From an uncultured Oscillospiraceae bacterium (GTDB lineage: Bacteria; Bacillota; Clostridia; Oscillospirales; Oscillospiraceae): 64,000 bases of DNA. The stretch covers positions 104,706-168,705 of the forward strand of contig CATLAL010000001.1 of NCBI GenBank assembly GCA_949878425.1. Direction: 5' to 3'. Under the pieces are notes generated by a model that made no database searches, was not told the origin of the DNA, and was given only the letters and a program-made list of their open reading frames with translations. Numbering within the stretch: the first letter of the stretch is position 1; every line of letters starts with the position of its first letter. The position numbers were made by a program, and so were the translations under genes. Below, piece by piece: positions 7,789 to 16,281 of this stretch.

Positions 7789-9204
7789 TCAGCCCAGCCA
7801 GGCTCTTTGCAGGATCCGGGCCAGCTCCGGAATATCCTGGTCCCGGAGGGAGGCGTAGCCCAGCACCACCGTGTTCTCCGGACAGCGCTCCCGGCGCTCC
7901 ATGTAGTAGCCTCCCAGCCCCCGCAGCCGCACGCCGGCGGCCCGGGCGGCGTCCGCCATGGCCGCCTCGCCGGGGCCCTCCGGCAGGGTCAGCAGCAGGT
8001 GGAGTCCGGTGTGGCGTCCCTGGAGGGAGGCGCTGGGAAAGGCCTCCTCCAGCGCCTGGACCAGCTTCTCCATCCGGCCCTTGTAGACCCCCCGCATGCG
8101 GGCCAGGTGGCGGGTAAAATAGCCCTCCCCCAGAAAGCGGCACAGAGTCTGCTGCTCAAAGCGGCTGACCGTGTTGGCGTAGCTGCCGAAGGCGGCCCGG
8201 TAGCGCTCCAGCAGCCCCTGGGGCAGCACCATGCAGGCGATCCGGATGCTGGGGGCCAGGCTCTTGGAGAAGGTGCAGAGATAGACCACCTGGCCGGCGG
8301 GGCCGGACATGCCCTGGAGGCTGGGGATGGGGCGCATGTCGAAGCGGAACTCCGCGTCATAGTCGTCCTCCAGGATGTACCGGACTCCCGGAGCCTGGGC
8401 CGCCCACCGCAGCAGCTGGGCCCGCCGGCCCACCGGCATGGTGACCCCGGTGGGGAAGTGGTGGCTGGGGGTGACATAGCAGAGGTTGGCCCCGCTGGCG
8501 GCCAGGGCGGCGGGGGAGAGGCCGCCGGAGTCGATGTCCACCCACCGGCAGGGCACGCCGCTGTTCTCCAGAATGGTGCGGGGCCGGTCGTAGCCCGGGT
8601 TCTCGATGGCGGCGGCGCTGCCCGGGATAGCGGTCCGCAGCAGCTGGGCCAGCAGCCCCAGCAGATACTCCACCCCCGCCCCCACCACGATCTGGTCCGG
8701 GGAGCAGGCCACCCCCCGGTAGGCGCGCAGATAGCCGGTCAGCTCCCGGCGGAGCTCCTCGTCCCCCTGGCGGTGGCCGTGGCCCAGCAGCTCCGGCCGG
8801 GCGTAGAGCAGCTCCTTCTGGATGCGGCCCCAGGTGCGGAAGGGGAAGAGGGCCGTGTCCACGGATCCGGTGGAGAGGTCGAACCGGGGGGCGGCGAGGG
8901 CCTCCTCCGGCGGCTCCTCCCGCCGGGGAGGCGTCTGAGCCTCCGGCAGCAGGTCCGTGTACGCCAGCACAAAGAATCCGCTCTTGGGCCGGGCCTCCAG
9001 ATACCCCTCCGCCACCAGCATCTGGTAGGCGGTGTCCACCGTGTTCACCGCCACGGCCAGTTGGGCGGCCATGGCCCGCTTTCCCGGCAGGCGGTCCCCG
9101 GGGCGCAGCCGGCCCTCCCGAATCTGCCGGGAGAGGCTCTCGTAGATCTGCTGGTACAGGGGCGCGCCGGAGGCCCCGTCCAGGCACCGGGCCAGGTCCA
9201 GCAT
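7789..9204 (-). CDS. MocR family regulator (GntR wHTH plus aminotransferase domain), PdxR-like
   Basis: A 471-residue protein. Residues 10-80 are a GntR winged helix (LYQQIYESLSRQIREGRLRPG). Residues 110-470 are a fold-type I PLP aminotransferase domain with the EDDYDAEFR motif and the PLP lysine in FSKSLAPSIR (K314). MocR proteins sense PLP or amino-group compounds, and the PdxR group controls vitamin B6 synthesis or uptake. It is divergent from an ECF transporter S component with only 125 bases between, which is the usual place of the regulated target. No pdxS/pdxT pair is in the window, so B6 salvage control is inferred from this arrangement. Start ATG 9204 follows a GGAGGTGG-type site. 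Confidence 0.85.
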   Translation of the reverse strand: MLDLARCLDGASGAPLYQQIYESLSRQIREGRLRPGDRLPGKRAMAAQLAVAVNTVDTAYQMLVAEGYLEARPKSGFFVLAYTDLLPEAQTPPRREEPPEEALAAPRFDLSTGSVDTALFPFRTWGRIQKELLYARPELLGHGHRQGDEELRRELTGYLRAYRGVACSPDQIVVGAGVEYLLGLLAQLLRTAIPGSAAAIENPGYDRPRTILENSGVPCRWVDIDSGGLSPAALAASGANLCYVTPSHHFPTGVTMPVGRRAQLLRWAAQAPGVRYILEDDYDAEFRFDMRPIPSLQGMSGPAGQVVYLCTFSKSLAPSIRIACMVLPQGLLERYRAAFGSYANTVSRFEQQTLCRFLGEGYFTRHLARMRGVYKGRMEKLVQALEEAFPSASLQGRHTGLHLLLTLPEGPGEAAMADAARAAGVRLRGLGGYYMERRERCPENTVVLGYASLRDQDIPELARILQRAWLG

Positions 9205-9329
9205 GGGTCCACCTCCAAACTGATACCATAAAAAATTTATATTCTGGCAGTTTCAATAGAGCCAGATAGCGGTATAATAGCACCATCAACACCGGCTGTC
9301 AAGGGGACGGCCGAAAGGAGGCAAATCCA
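9205..9329. promoter_or_regulatory. Divergent promoter region of mocR-type regulator and ECF S gene
   Basis: On the plus strand TTTCAA (9251-9256) and TATAAT (9273-9278) stand 16 bases apart before the ECF gene. GATACC near 9222 and GGTATA near 9271 are oppositely oriented and could be parts of an operator; MocR sites are often such separated repeats. The operator is inferred. Confidence 0.5.
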
Positions 9330-9914
9330 ATGAACCGTTCAAACCTGCACAAGACGCTCCTGAAGATCTGCTTTGCCGCCATGATGACGGCCATCGTGTT
9401 TGTGGGCAACTTCCTGCGCATCACCATGCCGGTGCCGCTGGGCGGCGTCACGGCCTTCACCCTGGCCAACATTCTGTGCGCCCTCTCGGGCATCCTGCTG
9501 GGGCCGTGGTACGGCTTTCTGGCCGCAGGCCTTGGCAGCGCGTTCTATGATCTGACCAACCCCGCCTACGTGATGGAGGCCCCCATCACCCTGGTCACCA
9601 AGGGGATGTACGGCCTCGTCGCCGGCCTGGTGCTGTACTACATCTTCAAGGACGCCAAGGAGAAGTACGCGCCCCAGCTGCTGGCCACCATCTGCGCGGC
9701 GGCCGCCTATATGGCGGCCTACCTGGTGAAGAACTACTTCTATAACGCCGCCATCCAGGAGCTCACGGAGCCGGTGCAGCGCTGGGCGCTGGTCGTCTCC
9801 AAGATCCCTGCCACGGTCACCAACGGCGTCATCGCCGCCATCTTCGCCCCCATTCTGGGGGTGGCCCTGATGAAGGCCCTGCGGGCCGCCCACGTACAGG
9901 TACTGACGCCCTGA
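9330..9914 (+). CDS. ECF transporter substrate-binding (S) component, probably for vitamin B6
   Basis: A 194-residue membrane protein with about six hydrophobic helices. The N-terminal helix carries the alanine pattern CFAAMMTAIVFVGNF used by S components to dock onto EcfT; GGVTAFTLANILCALSGILLGPWYGFLAAGLGSAFYDL is the typical ECF_trnsprt core (quoted in two parts by family habit). S components bind a vitamin and share the EcfA1-EcfA2-EcfT module, which is encoded at 30.9-33.6 kb. The divergent PdxR-like gene suggests pyridoxine, pyridoxal or a precursor as ligand. The start ATG 9330 follows GAAAGGAGG. Single gene, closed by a stem-loop. Confidence 0.8.
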   Translation: MNRSNLHKTLLKICFAAMMTAIVFVGNFLRITMPVPLGGVTAFTLANILCALSGILLGPWYGFLAAGLGSAFYDLTNPAYVMEAPITLVTKGMYGLVAGLVLYYIFKDAKEKYAPQLLATICAAAAYMAAYLVKNYFYNAAIQELTEPVQRWALVVSKIPATVTNGVIAAIFAPILGVALMKALRAAHVQVLTP

Positions 9915-9976
9915 GAAAAAGGGGGCTGGCGCTCTGTGAAGTGGGGTGCCGCAACGCAGTATTCTATGTAAGGGAG

Positions 9977-10006
9977 GGCTGTGGCTGTAAAAGGTCACAG
10001 CCTTTT
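9977..10006 (+). terminator. Intrinsic terminator after ECF S gene
   Basis: GGCTGTG (9977-9983) pairs with CACAGCC (9996-10002) and is followed by TTTT. Confidence 0.7.
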
Positions 10007-10096
10007 CCGCTTGCCCCGCCCCAAATCATCCCCATGCTGCTCCCCGTTTTGCTTCCGCGTGAGCAGCGTTAAGACAGGCGCCGCGTTCTGTGCCGG

Positions 10097-10510
10097 CTAC
10101 AACACCATCAGCAGGGTGCCAACGCCGATCAGGATACAGCCCAAAACGGACCTGGGCGTGAACTGCTCGTGCAGAATCACAGCAGCCAGAATCATGGTGA
10201 TCACAACACTTAGCTTGTCGATGGGGACGACCTTGGACGCCTCTCCAATTTGCAGGGCCCTATAGTAGCAAAGCCAAGAGGCCCCTGTGGCGACGCCGGA
10301 CAGGATCAGGAAGAGCCAGCTCCGCCTGCTGATTTCTGCAATGCCGCCCTGCGTGTTTGTGAGGAGAACCATCCCCCAGGACATCAGCAGCACAACAAGG
10401 GTGCGGATCGCTGTTGCGAGCGTTGCGTTCACGCCGTCAATACCAATCTTAGCTAAGATCGAGGTGAGCGCCGCAAAAACGGACGAGCCTAAGGCAAAGA
10501 AAAACCACAT
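10097..10510 (-). CDS. EamA family single-domain membrane transporter
   Basis: A 137-residue, four-to-five helix protein of the EamA/drug-metabolite type, half the length of the usual ten-helix members, so it would act as a dimer like small multidrug proteins. Family signs are the SSVFAALTSILAKIGI start, the GASWLCYYRALQIG segment (the SW..Y.AL motif) and VVPIDKLSVVITM near the end. Substrate unknown. Start ATG 10510 follows AGGAGG. It stands alone between the ECF S gene and a family A repeat. Confidence 0.8.
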   Translation of the reverse strand: MWFFFALGSSVFAALTSILAKIGIDGVNATLATAIRTLVVLLMSWGMVLLTNTQGGIAEISRRSWLFLILSGVATGASWLCYYRALQIGEASKVVPIDKLSVVITMILAAVILHEQFTPRSVLGCILIGVGTLLMVL

Positions 10511-10542
10511 AGTTTCCTCCTAGAGCTTACTGGAACCATTCT

Positions 10543-10705
10543 AGGGCCTGTTCACATAGGGTGAAACGCGGGCCTTTTCGGCCAATTTTGCCGTCTGCCG
10601 CGTTAAAAATTTTTGACGTACGACAGTACGCCTGCAGCTTTTTGCCGTGCATAGGGCAAAAAGTTCCTCGAAAATTCCCTCATTTCTCTTATGTGAACAG
10701 ACCCC
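10543..10705 (+). repeat. Family A MITE-like element, copy 1
   Basis: 163 bp bounded by AGGGCCTGTTCACATA and TATGTGAACAGACCC, which are imperfect terminal inverted repeats. The interior holds GGGCCTTTTCGGCC and the palindromic stretch around GACGTACGACAGTACGCC. There is no coding capacity. It lies 33 bases upstream of the EamA start. Confidence 0.85.
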
Positions 10706-10738
10706 AGCACAGGAGGCGGGCGCACGGCTATATCGGCA

Positions 10739-10850
10739 CAACTGAAAAGAATCCACAGGATTCTTTTCAACCGCTGGGATGCGCGGCCGCACACGCTGCC
10801 CGCCATGAGGTACGGGCCGGCGCAGCGTTACGCTGCACCGGCCCCTCTAT
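10739..10850. other. Gene-free segment with two palindromes
   Basis: GAAAAGAATCC/GGATTCTTTTC (about 10743-10767) and GGGCCGGCGCAGCG/CGCTGCACCGGCCC (about 10815-10843) are stem-loop candidates. Nothing else was recognised between the family A copy and the flavoprotein gene. Confidence 0.5.
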
Positions 10851-10931
10851 TAAGAAGCTGTATTCACAAGCGGGGGATGCTGGATGGGCCAGGAATTTTT
10901 TCGGCCTGCAAGGCAAAAAGGGGCGTTTTTG

Positions 10932-11549
10932 TCACCGGATAAAGCTGGTGCGCTGAGGCGCCTCCCGCTCCGGCAGACCGTATTTTTCCTTCCCCAGCGC
11001 GATGCTCCGCATGAGGAAGATCATGCTCCGGGCCAGGGTCCGCATGGTCTGGAGGCCCTCGGCGTCCTGCGCCGCCTCACCGGGGGCGCGGCCGTGGACG
11101 CTGTTCCAGTATTGGCTGGAGGCCACCGGCATCCCGGAGATGGTAAAGAACTTGTTCAGCTCGTCAAAGGTGGCGGAGAGTCCGCCCCGCCGGGCCGCGA
11201 CAACGGCGGCGCCAACCTTCATTCGTTTGTCAAACCGCGTACTGTAAAACAGCCGGGTCAGAAAGGCCACCAGCGTGGCGTTGGCGGAGGCGTAGTAGAC
11301 GGGACTTCCCACCACCAGGCCGTCGCACGCTTCAAACGCCGCGGCCGCGGCGTTGACGGCGTCGTCAAAGACGCACCGGCCGGCTTCCGCGCACTTCCCG
11401 CAGCCGATGCAGCCCCGGACGGCCTGGCTGCCCACGTGGAGCACCTCCGTCTCAATCCCCTCCGCCCTGAAAACTTTTTCCATCTCGTCCAGGGCAACCG
11501 CGGTGTTGCCGTTGGACTTGGGACTGCCGTTAACCATCAATACCTTCAT
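10932..11549 (-). CDS. Flavodoxin-like NAD(P)H-dependent FMN reductase / iron-sulfur flavoprotein
   Basis: A 205-residue protein of the NADPH-dependent FMN reductase family. The N-terminus MKVLMVNGSPKSNGNTA is the FMN-phosphate loop. A cysteine cluster C47, C50, C53 and C59 (CIGCGKCAEAGRC) is the compact motif of archaeal/clostridial iron-sulfur flavoproteins, which bind a [4Fe-4S] cluster. GSPVYYASANATLVAFLTRLFY carries the flavin-binding SPVY segment. A role in anaerobic electron transfer or quinone/nitro reduction is likely but the partner is unknown. ATG 11549 follows AAAAGGAG; the 18 codons upstream in frame have no start signal and run into the tRNA terminator region. Confidence 0.8.
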   Translation of the reverse strand: MKVLMVNGSPKSNGNTAVALDEMEKVFRAEGIETEVLHVGSQAVRGCIGCGKCAEAGRCVFDDAVNAAAAAFEACDGLVVGSPVYYASANATLVAFLTRLFYSTRFDKRMKVGAAVVAARRGGLSATFDELNKFFTISGMPVASSQYWNSVHGRAPGEAAQDAEGLQTMRTLARSMIFLMRSIALGKEKYGLPEREAPQRTSFIR

Positions 11550-11598
11550 CGCCGAACTCCTTTTTCTCAATACTTGCCGGTTGGAACCGCTATAGGAA

Positions 11599-11630
11599 AG
11601 CACCGTGTAAACCTTCCTTTACACGGTGCT
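11599..11630 (-). terminator. Terminator downstream of tRNA-Arg
   Basis: AGCACCGTGTAAA (11599-11611) pairs perfectly with TTTACACGGTGCT (11618-11630); it starts two bases beyond the CCA end of the tRNA on the minus strand. Confidence 0.8.
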
Positions 11631-11631
11631 T

Positions 11632-11708
11632 TGGTACGCCCGGCTGGATTCGAACCAGTGGCCTACAGAGTCGGAGTCTGTCACTCTATCCAACTGAGCT
11701 ACGGGCGC
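11632..11708 (-). tRNA. tRNA-Arg (anticodon CCG)
   Basis: The minus strand gives a complete cloverleaf: acceptor GCGCCCG, D-arm with AGTTGGATA, anticodon arm ACAGA-CTCCGAC-TCTGT with CCG at positions 34-36, T-arm with GGTTCGAATCC and an encoded CCA. It reads CGG codons. ORFs across it are artefacts. Confidence 0.95.
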
Positions 11709-11910
11709 GTATTCTTCGGAAAGCGGAGCGGCACGCCGCCATTTTCCGTTAACAGCTATAGTATAGCAGAAACTTTCCGGTTTGTAAAGTGAAAAGTTTG
11801 CAGAAATTAGCTGCAGGCGCCACGCCGGTCTCATAAAATAGAAGAGGCAGGTATTTTTTAATGGAACGGCCCGGTGGGGACACCGCTCCCTGCACCCCCG
11901 GACAGGCGGG

Positions 11911-11940
11911 AGGACCGCCGGCCCTGGGGCTGGCGGTCCT
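11911..11940 (-). terminator. Stem-loop downstream of dnaJ
   Basis: AGGACCGCC (11911-11919) pairs with GGCGGTCCT (11932-11940) nine bases beyond the dnaJ stop. There is no clear T-run, so termination strength is uncertain. Confidence 0.5.
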
Positions 11941-11949
11941 TCGCGCAGG

Positions 11950-13086
11950 CTACTTTTTAAACTTTTTAAAGAAGCTCTTGTGCCCCTCGTAGTTGTTCTC
12001 CTTCAGGGTGGCGCTGAATTTTTTCAGCGCCTCCTTCTGTTCCCGGTTCAGGTTGCGGGGGGTTTCGATGTAAACGGTAACGAACTGGTCCCCCCGGCCC
12101 CGGCCGTTCATATTGGGAATGCCTTTACCCCGCAGGCGGAAGGTGGAGCCGGTCTGGGTGCCCTCAGGGATGTCGTATTTCACCTTGCCGTCAATGGTGG
12201 GAATCTCCATCTCCCCGCCCAGAACCGCCTGGGTGAAGGTAATGGGCGCCTCGCAGTAGACGCTGGAGCCGTCCCGCCGGAAGAGCGGATGGGGTTCAAC
12301 GGTAATAACAATCTGTAAATCGCCGGCCGGACCGCCGTTTTTGCCAGCGTTGCCCTGGCCCCGCAGGGAGATGATCTGGCCGTTGTCAATGCCGGCGGGA
12401 ATGGAGACCTTCACGGTTCTGCGCCGCCGGACCTGGCCGCTGCCGCCGCAGTCCTTGCAGGGGGAGGAGACGATCTTCCCCTTGCCGCCGCAGCGGGGGC
12501 AGGTGCCGGTGGTGGCGAAAACGCCCATGGGGGTCTGTCGGCGCTGCTGGACCTGGCCGCTGCCGCCGCAGTTGGAGCAGGTCTCCGCGCTGGTACCGGG
12601 GGCCGCCCCGGTGCCCCGGCAGGTTTCGCACTGCTCCACCCGCTCCAGGCTGACCTCCTTCTCGCAGCCGAAGGCCGCCTCCTCAAAGGAGATGGTCATC
12701 CCCATGCGCAGGCTCTCCCCCCGCTGGGGGCCGGTGCGGGCCCGCCCGCCGCCGCCGAAGCCACCGCCGAAGAAGCTGCCGAAGATATCCCCCAGGTCGC
12801 CGAAGTCAAAGCTCCCCTCAAAGCCGCCGCCAAAGCCGCCGGCCCCATAGTTGGGGTCCACCCCCGCAAAGCCGAACTGGTCGTACCGGGCCCGCTTGTC
12901 GCTGTCGCTGAGGACCTCGTAGGCCTCGTTGATCTCCTTGAACCGGGCCTCCGCCTCCTTGTCGCCGGGGTGGAGGTCCGGGTGGTTCTCCTTGGCCAGC
13001 TTCCGGTAGGCCTTTTTAATTTCCGCGTCCTGAGCCCCCTTCTGGACGCCCAGGACCTCATAGTAGTCCCGCTTGTTGTCCGCCAT
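11950..13086 (-). CDS. dnaJ: Chaperone protein DnaJ
   Basis: A 378-residue type I J-protein: J-domain with the catalytic HPD at 35-37, a Gly/Phe-rich linker (about 75-115), a zinc domain with four CxxCxGxG repeats ([32 protein letters not shown]), and the C-terminal peptide-binding and dimer domains. It stimulates DnaK ATPase and hands over unfolded substrates. It is the last gene of hrcA-grpE-dnaK-dnaJ, separated from dnaK by a 206-base gap that contains a family B repeat directly after dnaK, so read-through or a second promoter is needed. ATG 13086 has only a weak ribosome site. Confidence 0.97.
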   Translation of the reverse strand: MADNKRDYYEVLGVQKGAQDAEIKKAYRKLAKENHPDLHPGDKEAEARFKEINEAYEVLSDSDKRARYDQFGFAGVDPNYGAGGFGGGFEGSFDFGDLGDIFGSFFGGGFGGGGRARTGPQRGESLRMGMTISFEEAAFGCEKEVSLERVEQCETCRGTGAAPGTSAETCSNCGGSGQVQQRRQTPMGVFATTGTCPRCGGKGKIVSSPCKDCGGSGQVRRRRTVKVSIPAGIDNGQIISLRGQGNAGKNGGPAGDLQIVITVEPHPLFRRDGSSVYCEAPITFTQAVLGGEMEIPTIDGKVKYDIPEGTQTGSTFRLRGKGIPNMNGRGRGDQFVTVYIETPRNLNREQKEALKKFSATLKENNYEGHKSFFKKFKK

Positions 13087-13249
13087 ACTCTCTCACATCC
13101 AATCCTCGCAAAGCGCTCCAAATGGGGCGGGGAACGCGTCCCCGTCCCATCGGAAGCACTTTTCTGCCCTCGTTGTTATACTATTCTCCGATTAAAAGCG
13201 TACAGACGTCATCGGGCAGAAATCTAGGAATAGCAACAACCTTGGGCTC

Positions 13250-13294
13250 GCATTAAAGTTCTTATTGATACTTTTTCTATCAAGAAAAAGTATC
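13250..13294 (-). repeat. Family B hairpin repeat, copy 4
   Basis: On the minus strand the element starts at the dnaK stop codon: ATACTTTTTCTTGATAG pairs with GAAAAAGTAT and CAATAAGAACTTT follows. The tail palindrome is missing. It would act as a terminator or RNA-end hairpin between dnaK and dnaJ. Confidence 0.75.
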
Positions 13295-15140
13295 ACTTGT
13301 TCTGGCCGTCCTCGTCTACCACCTTGTAGTCCGCGTCGTAGTACTGCGCTCCGTCCTGACCGCCGCCGGGGGCCTGCGGGCCGCCCATGTCGGGACCTGC
13401 CTGGGGTCCCGCCTGCTGGTAGAGCTTCTCGCTGACCGCGTAGAAGGCCTGCTGGAGGGCCTCGGTGTCCGCCTTGATGGCAGCGGCGTCGTCGCCCTTG
13501 AGGGTCTCCTTCAGCTTGTCAATGGCCGCCTGGACCGGGGCCTTCTCGCCCTCAGGAATCTTGTCGCCCATCTCGCTGAGGGCCTTTTCCGCCTGGTAGA
13601 CCATCTGGTCGGCGCTGTTGCGGGTCTCTACGGCCTCCTTGATCCGGGCGTCCTCGGCGGCGTACTGCTCCGCCTCCTTGACCGCCTTCTCGATGTCCTC
13701 CTTGCTCATGTTGGTGGAGGAGGTGATGGTGATGTGCTGCTCCTTGCCGGTACCCAGGTCCTTGGCGGAGACGTTCACAATGCCGTTGGCGTCGATGTCA
13801 AAGGTGACTTCGATCTGGGGTACGCCACGGCGGGCCGGCGCGATGCCGTCCAGGTGGAAGCGGCCCAGGCTCTTGTTGGCCGCGGCCATCTCCCGCTCGC
13901 CCTGGAGAACGTTGACCTCCACGGAGGTCTGGTTGTCGGCGGCGGTGGAGAAGATCTGGCTCTTCTTGGCGGGGATGGTGGTGTTGCGCTCAATGAGGCG
14001 GGTGCACACGCCGCCCATGGTCTCAATGCCAAGGCTCAGGGGGGTGACATCCAGCAGCAGCAGGCCCTTCACGTCGCCGGTGAGGACGCCGGCCTGGATG
14101 GCCGCGCCCATGGCCACGCACTCGTCCGGGTTGATGCCCTTGAAGCCGTCCTTGCCGGTGATGCGCTGCACCGCCTCCTGAACGGCGGGAATCCGGCTGG
14201 AGCCGCCCACCAGCAGCACCTTGGAGATGTCGCTGCCGCTGAGGCCCGCGTCGCTCATGGCCTGGCGCACGGGGCCCATGGTGGCCTCCACCAGGTGGTT
14301 CGTCAGCTCGTTGAACTTGGCCCGGGTGAGGGTGACGTCCAGGTGCTTGGGGCCGGTGGCGTCGGCGGTGATATAGGGCAGGTTGATGTTGGAGGTTGTT
14401 ACGCCGGAGAGCTCGATCTTGGCCTTTTCGGCGGCCTCCTTCAGCCGCTGCATGGCCACCTTGTCGCCGCTGAGGTCGATACCCTCCGCCTTCTTGAACT
14501 CCGCCACCAGGTACTTCATGACGCACTCGTCAAAGTCGTCGCCGCCCAGGCGGTTGTTGCCGGCGGTGGCCAGCACCTCGATCACGCCGTCGCCGATCTC
14601 CAGCACGGATACGTCGAAGGTGCCGCCGCCCAGGTCGTAGACCATGATCTTCTGGTCGCTCTCCTTGTCCAGGCCATAGGCCAGGGCCGCGGCGGTGGGC
14701 TCGTTGATGATGCGCTTGACCTCCAGGCCCGCGATCTTGCCCGCGTCTTTGGTGGCCTGGCGCTGGGAGTCGGTGAAGTAGGCGGGAACGGTGATCACCG
14801 CCTCGGTGACGGTCTGGCCCAGATAGCCCTCCGCGTCCGCCTTCAGCTTCTGGAGAATCATGGCGCTGATCTCCTGGGGCGTGTAGCTCTTGCTGTCGAT
14901 GGAGACCCGGTGGTCGCTGCCCATCTCCCGCTTGATGGAGGAGATGGTGCGGTCCGGGTTGGTGATGGCCTGACGCTTGGCCACCTGGCCCACCATGCGC
15001 TCGCCGGTCTTGGAGAAGGCCACTACCGACGGGGTGGTCCGGTTGCCCTCCGCGTTGGCGATCACCACGGCCTCGCCGCCCTCCATCACAGCCACACAGG
15101 AGTTGGTGGTCCCTAAGTCGATCCCGATTACTTTAGACAT
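13293..15140 (-). CDS. dnaK: Molecular chaperone DnaK (Hsp70)
   Basis: A 615-residue Hsp70. The N-terminal ATPase starts with [18 protein letters not shown] and has the phosphate-2 loop [19 protein letters not shown] (about 170-190) and the adenosine segment [13 protein letters not shown]. The substrate domain follows the [17 protein letters not shown] linker. The tail is Gly/Gln-rich and ends [12 protein letters not shown]. It lacks the ~24-residue insert of Gram-negative homologues, as Firmicute DnaK does. It works with GrpE and DnaJ in protein folding. The start ATG follows GTAGGAGGAC. Heat control comes from HrcA at the operon head. Confidence 0.98.
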   Translation of the reverse strand: MSKVIGIDLGTTNSCVAVMEGGEAVVIANAEGNRTTPSVVAFSKTGERMVGQVAKRQAITNPDRTISSIKREMGSDHRVSIDSKSYTPQEISAMILQKLKADAEGYLGQTVTEAVITVPAYFTDSQRQATKDAGKIAGLEVKRIINEPTAAALAYGLDKESDQKIMVYDLGGGTFDVSVLEIGDGVIEVLATAGNNRLGGDDFDECVMKYLVAEFKKAEGIDLSGDKVAMQRLKEAAEKAKIELSGVTTSNINLPYITADATGPKHLDVTLTRAKFNELTNHLVEATMGPVRQAMSDAGLSGSDISKVLLVGGSSRIPAVQEAVQRITGKDGFKGINPDECVAMGAAIQAGVLTGDVKGLLLLDVTPLSLGIETMGGVCTRLIERNTTIPAKKSQIFSTAADNQTSVEVNVLQGEREMAAANKSLGRFHLDGIAPARRGVPQIEVTFDIDANGIVNVSAKDLGTGKEQHITITSSTNMSKEDIEKAVKEAEQYAAEDARIKEAVETRNSADQMVYQAEKALSEMGDKIPEGEKAPVQAAIDKLKETLKGDDAAAIKADTEALQQAFYAVSEKLYQQAGPQAGPDMGGPQAPGGGQDGAQYYDADYKVVDEDGQNK

Positions 15141-15187
15141 AACATTTGTCCTCCTACTATCAGAAAATATTTTTTAACAAAGGCATC

Positions 15188-15259
15188 CATACTTTTCTTT
15201 ATGTGTACAAAAGAAAAGTATCAAAAGGAAAAACGTTTTCCGCGAAACTTTGCTTCGCT
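15188..15259 (+). repeat. Family B hairpin repeat, copy 5
   Basis: ATACTTTTCTTTATGTG/ACAAAAGAAAAGTAT arms, then CAAAAGGAAAAACGTTTTCCGCG and an AAACTTTGCTTCGC tail; about 48 bases upstream of the dnaK start on the opposite strand. Confidence 0.75.
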
Positions 15260-15677
15260 GTTGTTTTTTACCTGTATACTTACTTCTATTCCTCAGCGGG
15301 TGAAAGAGACAATTTAATTGCAGCTTGTCAAAAAAGCCCTCCGCAGGCGTTAGGCGGCCTTTGGCCGCCCCAGCCCTAAGCCGGCAGAGCCGGCCCGCGG
15401 GAGTTTCGCGCCCGGAGGCGCGAAATAAAATGGAATCGTTTTTCCCGCGGCGCGTACAGCGATTGTGCAATGACCGCATCCGTGGGCCGTCCTTCGGACG
15501 GCTTAGCTCTCAAAGCGCCGCCATGGGGCGCTTAACGGAGTCATGCGCAGTTCCATTCTGCACAACCACCCGACGTGGCCGTTGCAGAATCGTGGGAAAA
15601 ACACTTTGCGCGGAGCGAGCGTCGAATTGTCCGCTGCAAGCGGACAACCGAGGCGCAGAGCGCAGCGAAGCCCCCTC
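15260..15677. other. Gene-free segment inside heat-shock operon
   Basis: This stretch between grpE and dnaK holds no gene. It has short GC palindromes (GGCGGCCTTTGGCCGCC, CGCGCCCGGAGGCGCG, GGCCGTCCTTCGGACGGC) and, near 15550-15590, an ATTCTGCAC...GTTGCAGAAT inverted repeat resembling the nested cassette of family C elements. Confidence 0.5.
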
Positions 15678-15702
15678 AAAAAAGTGGCGTAGCCACTTTT
15701 TT
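15678..15702 (-). terminator. Terminator after grpE
   Basis: GTGGC/GCCAC stem extended by A6/T6 tracts, 13 bases beyond the grpE stop. The minus-strand transcript ends in a run of six T. Confidence 0.7.
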
Positions 15703-15714
15703 GACACACAGAAT

Positions 15715-16281
15715 TTAATTGGCCACCTGGACCGCCGCGAAGCGGATCACCTTCTCGCCCAGAAGGAAGCCCTTCTGGAACACCTGGGAGACCACGCCCT
15801 CCCCCAGCTCCTCGCTCTCAATGTGCATCACGGCGTTGTGCTTGGCGGGGTCGAAGCTCTTTCCGGCGGGGTCCTCAATGGTGACGCCCATCTTTTCCAG
15901 AACGCCCACCAGCTGGTGGAAGATCATCTCCATGCCCTTCTTGTGGGCGTTCTCCTCGTCTCCCGACTGCTGTACGGCCCGCTCCAGGTTGTCATAGACC
16001 TCCAGGAATTTGGCCACAGTATCCATTTTGGCGTCCTGGTAGACGCTCTCCTTCTCCCTGGTGGTCCGCTTGCGGTAGTTGTCATATTCGGCGGCCAGCC
16101 GCAGATGCTGATCGTTGAGGGCCGCCAGCTGTCCGGCCAGCTGCTCCATCTTCTCCATCTGCTCCCGGGTGACGGTAAAGGTCTCCGGCTGCTCCTGGGC
16201 CGCCTCCTCCCCCGCCGCTCCGGCGGACTGCTCCGCCTGCTCCTCCTCCATGGGGGCGGTATTCTCCTTCTTCTTGCTCAC
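15715..16281 (-). CDS. grpE: Nucleotide exchange factor GrpE
   Basis: A 188-residue GrpE. The acidic, low-complexity N-terminus (MEEEQAEQSAGAAGEEAAQ) leads into the long dimer helix (about 45-95, AEYDNYRKRTTREKES) and the beta domain with NAVMHIESEELGEGVVSQVFQKG. It drives ADP release from DnaK. The start codon is GTG, overlapping the TGA of hrcA (GTGA), so the two genes are translationally coupled. Residue positions and length fit the family. A terminator-like stem stands behind the stop. Confidence 0.96.
   Translation of the reverse strand: MSKKKENTAPMEEEQAEQSAGAAGEEAAQEQPETFTVTREQMEKMEQLAGQLAALNDQHLRLAAEYDNYRKRTTREKESVYQDAKMDTVAKFLEVYDNLERAVQQSGDEENAHKKGMEMIFHQLVGVLEKMGVTIEDPAGKSFDPAKHNAVMHIESEELGEGVVSQVFQKGFLLGEKVIRFAAVQVAN

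Noticed and set aside
11619..11834. Minus-strand open frame across tRNA-Arg
   Set aside because: Overlaps the complete tRNA; no ribosome site.
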